64,000 bases of DNA from Deltaproteobacteria bacterium (GCA_017644045.1 JAEPMI010000001.1:488470-552469); one strand, 5' to 3'; counted from the stretch's first letter, positions 55,476 through 63,208 are shown. The notes: generated by a model not told the origin, from the letters alone. A program made the numbers and translations.

Positions 55476-56390
55476 TCAGACCCCCGACGCCGCCTCCACC
55501 ACCAGCTCGCGCAAGAAGCGATGGGCCGGCTCCCGCTGTCGCCGCTCGTGCCACACCGCGTGCAGCGCAAAAGGCTCCAGGCCCACGGGCGGTGGATGCA
55601 CCTGCAGCGGCGCCGTCCGCGCCAGCCGCTCCGCCAGCCGGCGAGGCATCGTGAGCACCAGGTCCGTCTCGGCCACCACGAGCGGAGCCGCGACGAAGTG
55701 CCCGATCCGGAGCGCCACTCGGCGCGAGAGCCCCTTCTCCGCGAGCGCTCGATCCACGTAGGTCGGCCCCGGGTCACCGACACCGATCAGCGCGTGCGGC
55801 AGCTCGACGTACTGCTTCAGCGTGAGCCGCCTCTTGATCCGTGGATGCCCACGCCGAACCACGCACGCGAAGTCCTCCTCGAGCAGCCGCCGAGTCCGGA
55901 GCGACGCCGGTAGATTCGCGTACACCCCGATCGCGAGGTCGAGCGACTTGTTCTCGAGCCCGGCCATCACGGCCTCGCGACGCTGACTCCCGACGTCGAG
56001 GTTCATGGAGGGCGCCCGCTCACGAAGCGCCCGGAAGATCCCGGGCGCGAGCAGCATCGTGCCGAAGTCTTCCGACCCGATGCGCATCGTGCCTTCCGCG
56101 GTCGCCGGATCGAAACGCTCACCCGCCCCCAGCACCGATTCGAGCGACGCCAGCGCCTCGCGCAGCGGCGACTCGAGCGACTCCGCGCGCTCGGTCGGGA
56201 CCATCGTTCGACCGCTGCGCACCAGGATCGGGTCCCCCAGCACCGCCCGCAGGCGAGCGAGGGCATGGCTCATCGCGGACTGACTGAGCCCGACCCGCCT
56301 CGCCGCCCGCGTCACGTGCCGCTCGCGGAGCAGCGCATCGAGCACCGGGAGCAGGTTGAGGTCGATCGCCGATACATGCAGTTCGTTCAT
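55476..56390 (-). CDS. LysR-family transcriptional regulator
   Basis: This 304-residue LysR-type regulator has an N-terminal winged HTH at about 10-66 (LLPVLDALLRERHVTRAARRVGLSQSAMSHALARLRAVLGDPILVR) and a C-terminal inducer-binding domain typical of the NahR/NodD-like subgroup (GTMRIGSEDFGTMLLAPGIFRALRERAP; FACVVRRGHPRI). The ATG at 56390 is preferred because GAAGAG precedes it; an in-frame ATG at 56408 is possible. It is divergent from the NmrA-like gene across 95 bp that contain a T-N11-A box, the standard layout for LysR control of a neighbour. It lies inside the 63-bp repeat-bounded cassette. Confidence 0.9.
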   Translation of the reverse strand: MNELHVSAIDLNLLPVLDALLRERHVTRAARRVGLSQSAMSHALARLRAVLGDPILVRSGRTMVPTERAESLESPLREALASLESVLGAGERFDPATAEGTMRIGSEDFGTMLLAPGIFRALRERAPSMNLDVGSQRREAVMAGLENKSLDLAIGVYANLPASLRTRRLLEEDFACVVRRGHPRIKRRLTLKQYVELPHALIGVGDPGPTYVDRALAEKGLSRRVALRIGHFVAAPLVVAETDLVLTMPRRLAERLARTAPLQVHPPPVGLEPFALHAVWHERRQREPAHRFLRELVVEAASGV

Positions 56391-56396
56391 CTCTTC

Positions 56397-56413
56397 AATG
56401 CCAATCATGCATT
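56397..56413. promoter_or_regulatory. LysR-type T-N11-A box
   Basis: AATGC (56397-56401) and GCATT (56409-56413) form an inverted repeat, giving a T-N11-A element with T at 56399 and A at 56411. An overlapping CCAAT/ATTGG inverted repeat sits at 56401-56415. It lies between the divergent lysR-like and nmrA-like genes, close to the regulator start, as expected for an autoregulatory and activation site. Confidence 0.6.
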
Positions 56414-56485
56414 GGTTGGGACGAACTTGGCGACCCAGGATGGTCTTCACCGGCGGGAGGGACCCGCTCGAAAGGAGACATCGCC

Positions 56486-57340
56486 ATGTACGTCGTCGCA
56501 GGAGCCACTGGAAACACCGGGAAGATCGTCGCCGCGCGCTTGCTCGAAGAGGGCAAGGAGGTCCGCGCGTGGGTGCGGAGCGAGGCCAAGGGCGGCGAGC
56601 TCGCCGCCAAGGGCGCGGAGCTCGCCATCGTCGACCTGGAAGACTCGGCGTCGGTCGAGGCAGGGCTGGCCGGCGCCAAGGCCGCGTACCTGCTCCTACC
56701 GCCCGCGATGGGCGCGGAGGACATGCTCGCTCTGCAGGCCGAGCGCGCCGAGCGCTTGGTCGCAGCCGCGGAGAAGGTCGGGCTCGAGCACATCGTCGTG
56801 CTCAGCTCCATCGGCGCCCAGCACCCCGACGGGACGGGGCCGATCCGCGCGCTGCACGACTTCGAGCAGCGCATCGCGGCCGCCGGCATCCCTCACAGCT
56901 TCGTCCGCGCCGCCTACTTCCAGGAGAACTGGGGCAGCGTGCTCCCTGTCGCCGCGCAGGACGGGGTGCTCCCGCAGATGCTCGGCGACGCCGGCCGCGC
57001 GATCCCGATGGTCGCCACCAAGGACATCGGCGAGACGGCCGCCAAGGCGCTGCTCGATGGACCACAGGGCGTCATCGAGCTCGAGGGCCCGGAGCGTTAC
57101 TCGCCGGCGGACACTGCGGCGGCGGCCGGCGAGTTGCTCGGCAAGAGCGTCGCGACGGTGGACGTGCCCTTCGAGGCGCAGGAAGCGCAGTTGCAGAGCT
57201 TCGGGATCAGCGCGGACGTCGCCGCGCTCTTCCGCGAGATGAACGAGGGCATCGCCCGCGGCCACGTGGACTTCGATGGCACGGGCACCCACGTCCGCGG
57301 TGAGCAGCCGCTGAAGGCGACGCTCGCGACCCTCAGCTGA
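56486..57340 (+). CDS. NmrA-like NAD(P)-binding oxidoreductase
   Basis: This 284-residue atypical SDR of the NmrA/QOR2 group has the nucleotide-binding GATGNTG at 6-12, variant motifs such as AAYLLLPPAMGAEDM and IVVLSSIGAQHPDGTGPIRALHDFEQRI, and VRAAYFQENWGS. No catalytic Tyr..Lys is obvious, which is normal for this group. Such proteins act as quinone reductases or redox sensors. The ribosome-binding site GAAAGGAG lies about 6-8 nt upstream of the ATG. It is probably the target of the divergent LysR regulator. Its last 8 bp overlap the convergent AraC-Ogt gene. Confidence 0.9.
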   Translation: MYVVAGATGNTGKIVAARLLEEGKEVRAWVRSEAKGGELAAKGAELAIVDLEDSASVEAGLAGAKAAYLLLPPAMGAEDMLALQAERAERLVAAAEKVGLEHIVVLSSIGAQHPDGTGPIRALHDFEQRIAAAGIPHSFVRAAYFQENWGSVLPVAAQDGVLPQMLGDAGRAIPMVATKDIGETAAKALLDGPQGVIELEGPERYSPADTAAAAGELLGKSVATVDVPFEAQEAQLQSFGISADVAALFREMNEGIARGHVDFDGTGTHVRGEQPLKATLATLS

Positions 57341-58133
57341 GCTCCATCGCGAGCAGGGCGCGCTTGCGCGGCAGACCCCAGCGGTAGCCGCCGAGCGCGC
57401 CCTCTTTGCGTAGGACGCGGTGGCAGGGAATCAGCACGGCGATCGGATTCGCGCCGACGGCGTTGCCTACCGCGCGCGCCGAGCTCGGGTGCCCGATGGA
57501 CTCGGCGAGCTCGCCGTAGCTGGTGTGCTCGGCGACCGGGATGGCGATCAAGGCGCGCCAGACCTGGACCTGGAAGGGCGTGCCCCGAACGTGGAGCGCG
57601 AGCGGGCCAGTGCTCTCGCTGGCTCCTCGAAGCACCGACAGCGCGTCGGCGCCGGCGTCGGCGTTCTCTCGCAGCGTCGCGTTCGGGAAGCGGCGCTGGA
57701 GCCACTCGGGGCCCTCATCGAAGCGCATCGCGCAGACGCCGCGTTCGGTGGTCGCGACGAGCGCCGGGCCGAGCAGCGTGTCGCCGACGGTCCAGTCGAT
57801 GGTGAGGCCGGCGCCCCCCCGCCGGAGCTCGCCGGGGGTCATCGCGCGGAGCGAGACGGTGAGATCGTGCAGGCGACCGGGTCCGGAGAGGCCAGCGTCG
57901 GTGGCGGTGGCGAGAACGTCGGCTCCCGCGGCCAGGCGTGCTTCGGCGTCGGTGAGCACGAGCGACTGGGTGAAGCGCTTGGGGCTGACGCCGACGTGCT
58001 GGGTGAAGAGGCGCTGGAAGTGCGCGGGGCTGAGGCCGGCGGAGGCAGCGAGCTCGGCGAGCGGGGGTGCATCGGCGGGCGCGGCGGCGAGGGTTTGGAT
58101 CGCCTCGGCCATGCGTCGGTAGTGGCTCGTCAT
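57333..58133 (-). CDS. AraC-HTH / O6-methylguanine-DNA methyltransferase fusion
   Basis: This 266-residue protein has an AraC-type HTH at about 5-105 (LAELAASAGLSPAHFQRLFTQHVGVSPKRFTQSL) fused to an Ogt-type methyltransferase with the acceptor Cys at 237 in IPCHRVL, preceded by the conserved FQVQVWRAL helix and SYGELA. It corresponds to the C-terminal two-thirds of Ada. The N-terminal Ada zinc domain with its phosphotriester-accepting Cys is absent, so methyl-dependent activation cannot work as in E. coli Ada. It repairs O6-alkylguanine by irreversible self-alkylation. It is convergent with the NmrA-like gene and sits near the right end of the repeat-bounded cassette. Confidence 0.9.
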   Translation of the reverse strand: MTSHYRRMAEAIQTLAAAPADAPPLAELAASAGLSPAHFQRLFTQHVGVSPKRFTQSLVLTDAEARLAAGADVLATATDAGLSGPGRLHDLTVSLRAMTPGELRRGGAGLTIDWTVGDTLLGPALVATTERGVCAMRFDEGPEWLQRRFPNATLRENADAGADALSVLRGASESTGPLALHVRGTPFQVQVWRALIAIPVAEHTSYGELAESIGHPSSARAVGNAVGANPIAVLIPCHRVLRKEGALGGYRWGLPRKRALLAMELS

Positions 58134-58205
58134 GGGGAGCAGGGTGCCGTCAGCGATCGGCCCGCTCCACCCGGATCCTGCGGCGGATTGGAGGGGCTCG
58201 GAGCG

Positions 58206-58268
58206 AAATTCATTTTCCGTCCGGAACGCCCTGTGTTTGCGGGGGATCCGGAGGGGGGGAGTGTCCCC
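58206..58268 (-). repeat. 63-bp repeat, right copy (inverted)
   Basis: Exact reverse complement of 55395-55457. It ends one base from the TAG stop of the CoA-transferase gene at 58269, so this copy also lies just 3' of a gene and in the same orientation relative to it. The AraC-Ogt gene starts 73 bp to its left. Confidence 0.95.
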
Positions 58269-59354
58269 CTACTTTTTGGGGATGCCGGCTTCGGTGAGGA
58301 TTTGGGTGGTGTGCTCGCCTTGGCTGGGGGCGGGGCCGCTGCACGCCGGGGCGATGGGGGTGCGGGGGTTGCCGAGGCCGGCGGCGAAGACGCCGCGGGC
58401 CATGTGCTGGGGGTCGGACTCGAGCTCGTGTGGTTCGAGGATGGGCTCGAGGCAGCAGTCGTGCTCGTCGGCGAAGGCAGCCCACTCATCGCGGGTGCGC
58501 TCGGCGAAGATCGTCGCCAGCTTGGCCTTCACGTCCTTCTGGTGCGGCCCCGGCATCAGGGCGTCCATCTTGGTCTCGATGCCGACGCCCTGACAGAAGG
58601 CGTTCCAGAACTTGGCCTCGAGCGACGCGAGCGAGACGTACTTGCCGTCCTTGGTCCGGTAGGTCCCGTAGGGCGCGATGCCGCCCATGAGCATGTCCTG
58701 CCCACGAGGAAACTCCATGCCGCCGGCGCGTAGCCCGATGCCGAACGCGGCGAAGCTCAGCGCGCCCTCGCACATCGAGATGTCGACCATCTTTCCGCGG
58801 CCCGTGCGCGCACGCTCCTGGAGCGCGGCGAGGATCCCGATCACCGCGTAGAGCGCACCACCACCGATGTCGGCGATCTGCACCCCCGGCACCTGCGGCG
58901 CTCCGTCGGCCGGGCCGGTGAAGCCCATCACGCCGGCGCGCGCCAGGTAGTTCAGGTCGTGCCCGGCCCGATCCACCAGCGGGCCGTCCTGCCCATAACC
59001 GCTGATCGCACAGTAGATCAGCTTCGGGTTCAGCACGCTCAAGGTCTCGTAGCCGAGCCCGAGCTTCGTGAGCACACCCGGCCGGAAGCTCTCCACGAGC
59101 ACGTCGGCCTGCGCCACGAGCGCCTTCAGCGCCTCTTTCCCGTCCTCGGTCTTGAGGTCGAGCACCACGCTCCGCTTGCCGCGGTTCAGCATGGTGAAGA
59201 CGGGGTTCACCCCGCCCTCGCCCTGCGGCGGCATGAAGCGCAGGTAGTCGCCGCCGCGGGGATCCTCGACCTTGTCCACCGTCGCGCCGAGATCCGCGAG
59301 GACCATCGTGGCGAAGGGGCCGGGCAGGAGCCGGCTCAGGTCGAGGACGCGCAC
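58269..59354 (-). CDS. Alpha-methylacyl-CoA racemase-like class III CoA-transferase family protein
   Basis: This protein of 361 residues or slightly more belongs to the CaiB/BaiF family. Features match the alpha-methylacyl-CoA racemase branch: GHDLNYLARAG at 131-141, ADIGGG at 161-166 and SLASLEAKFW further on, corresponding to the His, Asp and Glu of racemase active sites. Racemases epimerise 2-methylacyl-CoA esters for beta-oxidation; transfer of CoA is the alternative. The GTG at 59354 gives MRVLDLSRLLPGP, but the family usually has 5-15 residues before this, and the frame stays open upstream to the SCP2 gene stop, so the true start may be an upstream CTG or TTG. It is probably co-transcribed with the SCP2 gene. 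Confidence 0.85.
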   Translation of the reverse strand: MRVLDLSRLLPGPFATMVLADLGATVDKVEDPRGGDYLRFMPPQGEGGVNPVFTMLNRGKRSVVLDLKTEDGKEALKALVAQADVLVESFRPGVLTKLGLGYETLSVLNPKLIYCAISGYGQDGPLVDRAGHDLNYLARAGVMGFTGPADGAPQVPGVQIADIGGGALYAVIGILAALQERARTGRGKMVDISMCEGALSFAAFGIGLRAGGMEFPRGQDMLMGGIAPYGTYRTKDGKYVSLASLEAKFWNAFCQGVGIETKMDALMPGPHQKDVKAKLATIFAERTRDEWAAFADEHDCCLEPILEPHELESDPQHMARGVFAAGLGNPRTPIAPACSGPAPSQGEHTTQILTEAGIPKK

Positions 59355-59407
59355 GCCGGAGAGCGCTCCCTGGGGAGCGCCACCGGCGTGCGACTCATCC
59401 TGCTGGC

Positions 59408-59731
59408 TCAGGCCAGGATCTCCTGGAGCTTGGTGGCGAGCATGGCGTTGCCCTCCACCTTCAGGTCACCCGAGAAGTAGAGCTGCATCGCGTTCGCCGG
59501 GTTGTCGCTGATCTCGACCCAGTGCTCGCTGGTGCACTCGATGGTGCACTCGGAGTTGCCCTGGTCGCCTGCCTTCACGCCGAGGTCGTCCTTGAGGTTG
59601 ACCGTCCACTCGCCGCCGTCGTCGCCGGTGATCTTGAAGAGGAAGATGGCGTCGACCGCCTTGGCCTTCTCCGGGTCGTTCTCGATGCGCTCGGGGATGT
59701 CCTTTTCGAACGAGGTCTTTGCGTCCGGCAT
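59408..59731 (-). CDS. SCP2 sterol-binding domain protein
   Basis: This 107-residue single-domain protein has the SCP2 fold pattern: VDAIFLFKITGDDGGEWTVNLKDD, then CTIECTSEHWVEISDNPANAMQLYFSGDLKVEGNAMLATKL. SCP2 proteins bind acyl-CoAs, sterols or other lipids in a hydrophobic tunnel. Paired with the racemase-like gene 53 bp downstream, a role in branched-chain acyl-CoA handling is plausible. GGAGCC lies upstream of the ATG at 59731. The operon promoter should lie in the 122-bp divergent gap that holds a 16-bp palindrome. Confidence 0.9.
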   Translation of the reverse strand: MPDAKTSFEKDIPERIENDPEKAKAVDAIFLFKITGDDGGEWTVNLKDDLGVKAGDQGNSECTIECTSEHWVEISDNPANAMQLYFSGDLKVEGNAMLATKLQEILA

Positions 59732-59761
59732 TGCGGCTCCTTGGTGAAGTTCTGGGGGTTA

Positions 59762-59777
59762 CTGAATCGCGATTCAG
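59762..59777. promoter_or_regulatory. Perfect 16-bp palindromic operator candidate
   Basis: CTGAATCGCGATTCAG is a perfect palindrome, 30 bp upstream of the SCP2 start and 76 bp upstream of the 59854 gene. Its length and symmetry suit a TetR-family repressor site, and such regulators often control acyl-CoA metabolism. No TetR gene is in the window. Confidence 0.6.
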
Positions 59778-59853
59778 CGCGGTTGTCCTACGTGTGGCGG
59801 GGGCTCGTGTCAAGGCTCTCGCCGCTCCCGCACGACCCTGCTACGTCCGAACC

Positions 59854-60798
59854 ATGAGCGAAAGCAAGGGCGAAGCCCTCGAGCGGCTCCGCGCCGACCA
59901 GTCCCTCCGCCGCGATGGCGTCGCGATCGTCGTCGACGCCCTCCTGCGCCAGACGGTGCGCGACCTGGTCGATCCCGCGGTCTTCGTCGACGTGGTCAGC
60001 CGCGCGGCCGAGGCAACCTTCCTCGAGCGGCTGCTCCGCGAGCACGTCGAGCCGGGCATCGAGCGGGTGCTCGACGGCGTGTCGGGCACCACCGTGGGCG
60101 ATCTCCTCCCCGAGGGCGAAGGCGAAGCGATCGAGGCCCTCGTGGTCGGCGCGACGCCCCCGACCCTCGACTGGATGGCCGGGGCGGTCGACCCAGACCT
60201 CTTCCGCCAGCTCTTCGCGCCCGTCTGGCAGGACGTGCTGCTCCGTTTCGTCCGCAAGCTCCCTGGCCTCGGCGGCGGCCTCGCCGGCGCGCTCACGAAG
60301 ATGGGCGACTCTGCGATCGGTCGCTTCGGCCGCGGCGTGAGCGGCAAGGTCGAACAGCAGATGGAGTCGACCACCAGCGACTTCGCCAAGGGCCTCACCC
60401 ACGAGGTCCGGCTCGCGATCACCGAACGGCTCAAGAGCGACGAGGGCAAGGCGATCGACGCCGAGATCCGCAAGCAGGTCCACGCACGCATCCTCGAGAC
60501 CGACGCCGCGGTGATCCTCCGCGATCTCGATCGGCTCCCCCGCAAGGAGCTGCTGCGCCGAATGCCGGCGATCGTCGCTGCCAACGCCAAGAGCGATCTC
60601 GGCCGGTCGATCGTCCGCAAGGAGGTCGAGGCCTTCCTCGCCGTCGAGGGCGATCGCACCGGTCACGAGGTTCTCGAAGAGGCCGGTGTGGCGCCCCAGG
60701 TCCGCGCCTATCTGCGGGTTCAAGCGGAGTCGCTCCTCGGGGCCCTCCTCGAAGACGACGCGTTCGCGGGCTGGATCACCCGGTGGTTGCAGGGGTAA
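59854..60798 (+). CDS. Uncharacterised helical protein
   Basis: This 314-residue soluble-looking protein is mostly alpha-helical and has no signal peptide or membrane helix. The middle has a short Gly-rich amphipathic stretch (KLPGLGGGLAGALTKMGDSAIGRFGRGV) that could touch a membrane. The rest alternates Glu/Arg/Leu helices (FLERLLREHVEPGIERVLDGV; TAVILRDL-like segments; LLRRMPAIVAANAKSDLGRSIVRKEVEAFL). No family is recognised. It starts 122 bp from the divergent SCP2 gene, so the palindrome between them could control both. The next gene follows after 61 bp. Confidence 0.65.
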   Translation: MSESKGEALERLRADQSLRRDGVAIVVDALLRQTVRDLVDPAVFVDVVSRAAEATFLERLLREHVEPGIERVLDGVSGTTVGDLLPEGEGEAIEALVVGATPPTLDWMAGAVDPDLFRQLFAPVWQDVLLRFVRKLPGLGGGLAGALTKMGDSAIGRFGRGVSGKVEQQMESTTSDFAKGLTHEVRLAITERLKSDEGKAIDAEIRKQVHARILETDAAVILRDLDRLPRKELLRRMPAIVAANAKSDLGRSIVRKEVEAFLAVEGDRTGHEVLEEAGVAPQVRAYLRVQAESLLGALLEDDAFAGWITRWLQG

Positions 60799-60859
60799 CG
60801 ACCACCCCCGATCGGAGCGCTGGCGATCCCCCGGATGGATCGGCTACCGATCGGCCCCC

Positions 60860-61537
60860 ATGGCGACCCACGAACGACTCCAAGACCTCGAAGACCTCCT
60901 CGCCTCCCAGGGCGCCGACCGCGTGCGCCTCGAGCTGGTGCGCCGCGCGCGCATCTTCAAGCGCTCCTGGGTCGAGATGGCCGAGGGTCTGCACAAGGTC
61001 CGCAACCACCAGCTCCACCTCGACTGGGGCTACAAGGACCTCTACTCCTATTGCTCCCAGGAGCTGCTCCTCACCAAGCACACGGTGGAGAAGCTCCTCG
61101 GCTCCTTCGGCGCGATCGCCGAGCACGCCCCGCAGGTGTTGCAGCGCGACGGACTCGAAAAGCCCGTGCCGCAGCTCGACTCGGTCGAGTACTTCGCCAA
61201 GGCGCTGAAGAACCACTCGGACAACGACGACGACGACTTCATCGACGACGAGCGGCCGGACGAAGAGGCGTGGACCGATCTCAAGCGCGCCGTCTTCGAC
61301 GACGACGCGCCCGTCAGCGAGCTGCGCAAGACCTTCAACGAGCAGTTCTTCCCGAAGAAGGAAGAGACGGAGGCGAAGGTCCGCGAGAAGACCCGCGCCG
61401 CCGCTCGCCGCCTCGAGGGGCTCCTCGCCCGCGTGAAGGGCATCGATGGCACCGCGCTCACCGAGGCGCTCCAGGGTCTCGCCAAGCTCCGCGATGCCCT
61501 CGACGAAGCCGACCGCACCGAGAAGGTCGCCAGCTGA
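60860..61537 (+). CDS. Uncharacterised helical protein with acidic central segment
   Basis: This 225-residue protein has an N-terminal helical region (residues 20-110) with RIFKRSWVEMAEGLHKVRNHQLHLDWGYKDLYSYCSQELLLTKHTVEKLLGSFG, a pattern seen in small uncharacterised deltaproteobacterial proteins. An Asp-rich spacer (NDDDDFIDDERPDEEAW) at about 117-133 follows, and then a basic helical C terminus probably forming a coiled coil. The middle of the first region resembles an HTH, so DNA binding is possible but unproven. The ATG at 60860 is chosen because the upstream frame overlaps the previous gene. There are no membrane features. Confidence 0.65.
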   Translation: MATHERLQDLEDLLASQGADRVRLELVRRARIFKRSWVEMAEGLHKVRNHQLHLDWGYKDLYSYCSQELLLTKHTVEKLLGSFGAIAEHAPQVLQRDGLEKPVPQLDSVEYFAKALKNHSDNDDDDFIDDERPDEEAWTDLKRAVFDDDAPVSELRKTFNEQFFPKKEETEAKVREKTRAAARRLEGLLARVKGIDGTALTEALQGLAKLRDALDEADRTEKVAS

Positions 61538-61587
61538 ACGAGACGGCTCGGGCACATGGAGTGCTCCACCACACGACCGATCGCCTG

Positions 61588-61785
61588 ATGATGCGCTCCT
61601 TCGCTCCGGGTGGGTGGCTCTTCGCTCTGCTCACCCTCTTGGGCTGCGCGGCGCATTCGCCCGCACGAACCCGGTGCGAGTCTGCGCCGATGCCGGACGA
61701 CGGGGGCCGAAGGTTCAATCCCCGAATGCCGTGGCCCTCAACCGCGAGACCTGGGGCCGACAATCGGATAGGCTGCGCGCCATGA
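61588..61785 (+). CDS. Small 65-residue lipoprotein
   Basis: This short gene encodes MMRSFAPGGWLFALLTLLGC followed by a 45-residue polar tail. The lipobox LLGC (Cys 20) is good. Its TGA overlaps the ATG of the zinc-ribbon membrane protein gene as ATGA, the same coupling seen throughout this window, which strongly supports that it is real. The tail is rich in Pro, Arg and Asp with two further Cys and has no recognisable fold. The start could also be the second ATG (61591). It heads a three-gene chain ending with the CPBP protease. Confidence 0.6.
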   Translation: MMRSFAPGGWLFALLTLLGCAAHSPARTRCESAPMPDDGGRRFNPRMPWPSTARPGADNRIGCAP

Positions 61786-62342
61786 AGCCGATCGACCCGT
61801 ACGCTCCCCCCGACGAGCCCAACACGGGCTCGGAGCAACCGCAGAGCCCCGAGCAGGCGTTCTACGCGGGCGAGAATGCGCTGCACTGCAACCGTTGCGG
61901 TGCACGAATCGCGGAATCGCGGAGGTTCTGCGAGTCCTGTGGCGCAGCCGTCGAAGACCCGGACGATCGTTTCGTGTACGACGCCGTCCACGCGCCGGCC
62001 CTCAAGAAGGCCCGCTACTGGATCCTCGGCGTCGGCGGGCTCTACGCGATCAGCGGCCTGCTGATGGGCGGGCTCATGGGCGGCTCCCTGGCGACCCTGA
62101 TCATCGTCGTGAACCTGGTGCTGGCTCTCATCCACGTGGGGCTCTTCTTCTGGGCGCGCTTTCAGCCCTTCGCCGCAGCCGTGGCTGCGCTCGGACTCTT
62201 CGTCACGGTCCACTTGTTGAACGCCATCGCCGATCCGGCGACGCTGCTCCAAGGTCTGTGCGTGAAGGTGCTCTTCATCACCGTGCTCTCGGGCGCCGTG
62301 AAGGCCGGGCTCGACGCCCGCCGACTCCGCATCGGCCAGTGA
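61782..62342 (+). CDS. Zinc-ribbon membrane protein
   Basis: This 186-residue protein has an N-terminal zinc ribbon at about 36-54 (CNRCGARIAESRRFCESCG, two CxxC knuckles) after a Pro-rich leader, then about four membrane helices from residue 78 (WILGVGGLYAISGLLMGGLMG; LATLIIVVNLVLALIHVGLFFW; FAAAVAALGLFVTVHLLN; VLFITVLSGAVKAGL). The ribbon is on the cytoplasmic side by the positive-inside rule. Function unknown. It is translationally coupled to the small lipoprotein upstream and the CPBP protease downstream, and both membrane proteins begin with similar ribbons. Confidence 0.8.
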   Translation: MKPIDPYAPPDEPNTGSEQPQSPEQAFYAGENALHCNRCGARIAESRRFCESCGAAVEDPDDRFVYDAVHAPALKKARYWILGVGGLYAISGLLMGGLMGGSLATLIIVVNLVLALIHVGLFFWARFQPFAAAVAALGLFVTVHLLNAIADPATLLQGLCVKVLFITVLSGAVKAGLDARRLRIGQ

Positions 62343-63064
62343 GGCGCTGCTCCGTCTGCGGAGGCGAGCTGAGCGAGACCGCGCAGTTCTGCGGTGGCTG
62401 CGGCGCGACGGCGGACGGCACGGCGCGCCCGAGCCAACCACTCGGCGACCCCCGGTTGGCCGGACGCGGGCTGGTGATCGCGGGCGGGGTCTATCTCGCG
62501 TTCCTCGTTCTCTGCCTCCTCGCGGTGCTCACCGAGATGCAGGTCGGCGACCACTGGTACGACATCGTCTCCGCGGTCGTCGCGGTCGGCGGCTTCGCAG
62601 CCCTGGGCCGAGAGGCGCTCCCGCCCCTCGGCTTTCCCGTGCTGACCGGGAAGGGCCTGCTGCTGACCCTGATCTCGATCACCACCGCGCTCCTGGCGAG
62701 CACCGCGCTCAGCTTCGTCTGGCCGGAGTGGCTGAGCATTCGCAGCCTCTACGTCCAGGAAGGCGCCGGCTTCGCCATGGCGATCGTGGACTTCTGTGTC
62801 CTGGCGCCCGTGATCGAGGAGCTCGCGTTCCGCGGGGCCATCCTCGGTGGGCTCGCGCGGGTCTTCGATCGCCGCGCCGCGATCGCGCTCAGCTCCTTTC
62901 TCTTCGCGACCATTCACCTGAGCCCCATCTCGTTCGTCCACCTCTTCCTCGTCGGTGCGCTCTGCGGAACCCTCCGCGTTCGCTCCAAGAGTCTCTACCC
63001 CGCCATGCTCGCTCACTCCGCCTACAACGCGGTCGTGCTCGCGCTAGACTGGTGGGTTCTCTGA
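62339..63064 (+). CDS. CPBP-family intramembrane metalloprotease with N-terminal zinc ribbon
   Basis: This 241-residue protein starts at a GTG overlapping the previous stop (GTGA). A zinc ribbon occupies residues 4-21 (CSVCG...CGGCG). The membrane part carries the three CPBP/Rce1 motifs: EELAFR at 160-165, FATIH at 189-193 and HSAYN at 226-230, all needed for activity. CPBP proteases cleave prenylated proteins, bacteriocins or signalling peptides within the membrane, and the substrate here is unknown. The ribbon-plus-CPBP fusion, preceded by a second ribbon membrane protein, suggests that the two assemble. Confidence 0.88.
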   Translation: MRRCSVCGGELSETAQFCGGCGATADGTARPSQPLGDPRLAGRGLVIAGGVYLAFLVLCLLAVLTEMQVGDHWYDIVSAVVAVGGFAALGREALPPLGFPVLTGKGLLLTLISITTALLASTALSFVWPEWLSIRSLYVQEGAGFAMAIVDFCVLAPVIEELAFRGAILGGLARVFDRRAAIALSSFLFATIHLSPISFVHLFLVGALCGTLRVRSKSLYPAMLAHSAYNAVVLALDWWVL

Positions 63065-63208
63065 GCGCGCCGGAACTCTCGTCCGGGAGATCCTCGAAGC
63101 TGCTCGGCTCCTTCGGCGCTTCCCGAAGAGGGAAGAGTGCGCGCGCCGACGAGCTCGTCACATGGCCCGCGCCGTGCCGCGGGCACTCGGTGGTGTACGA
63201 TCCACGAC

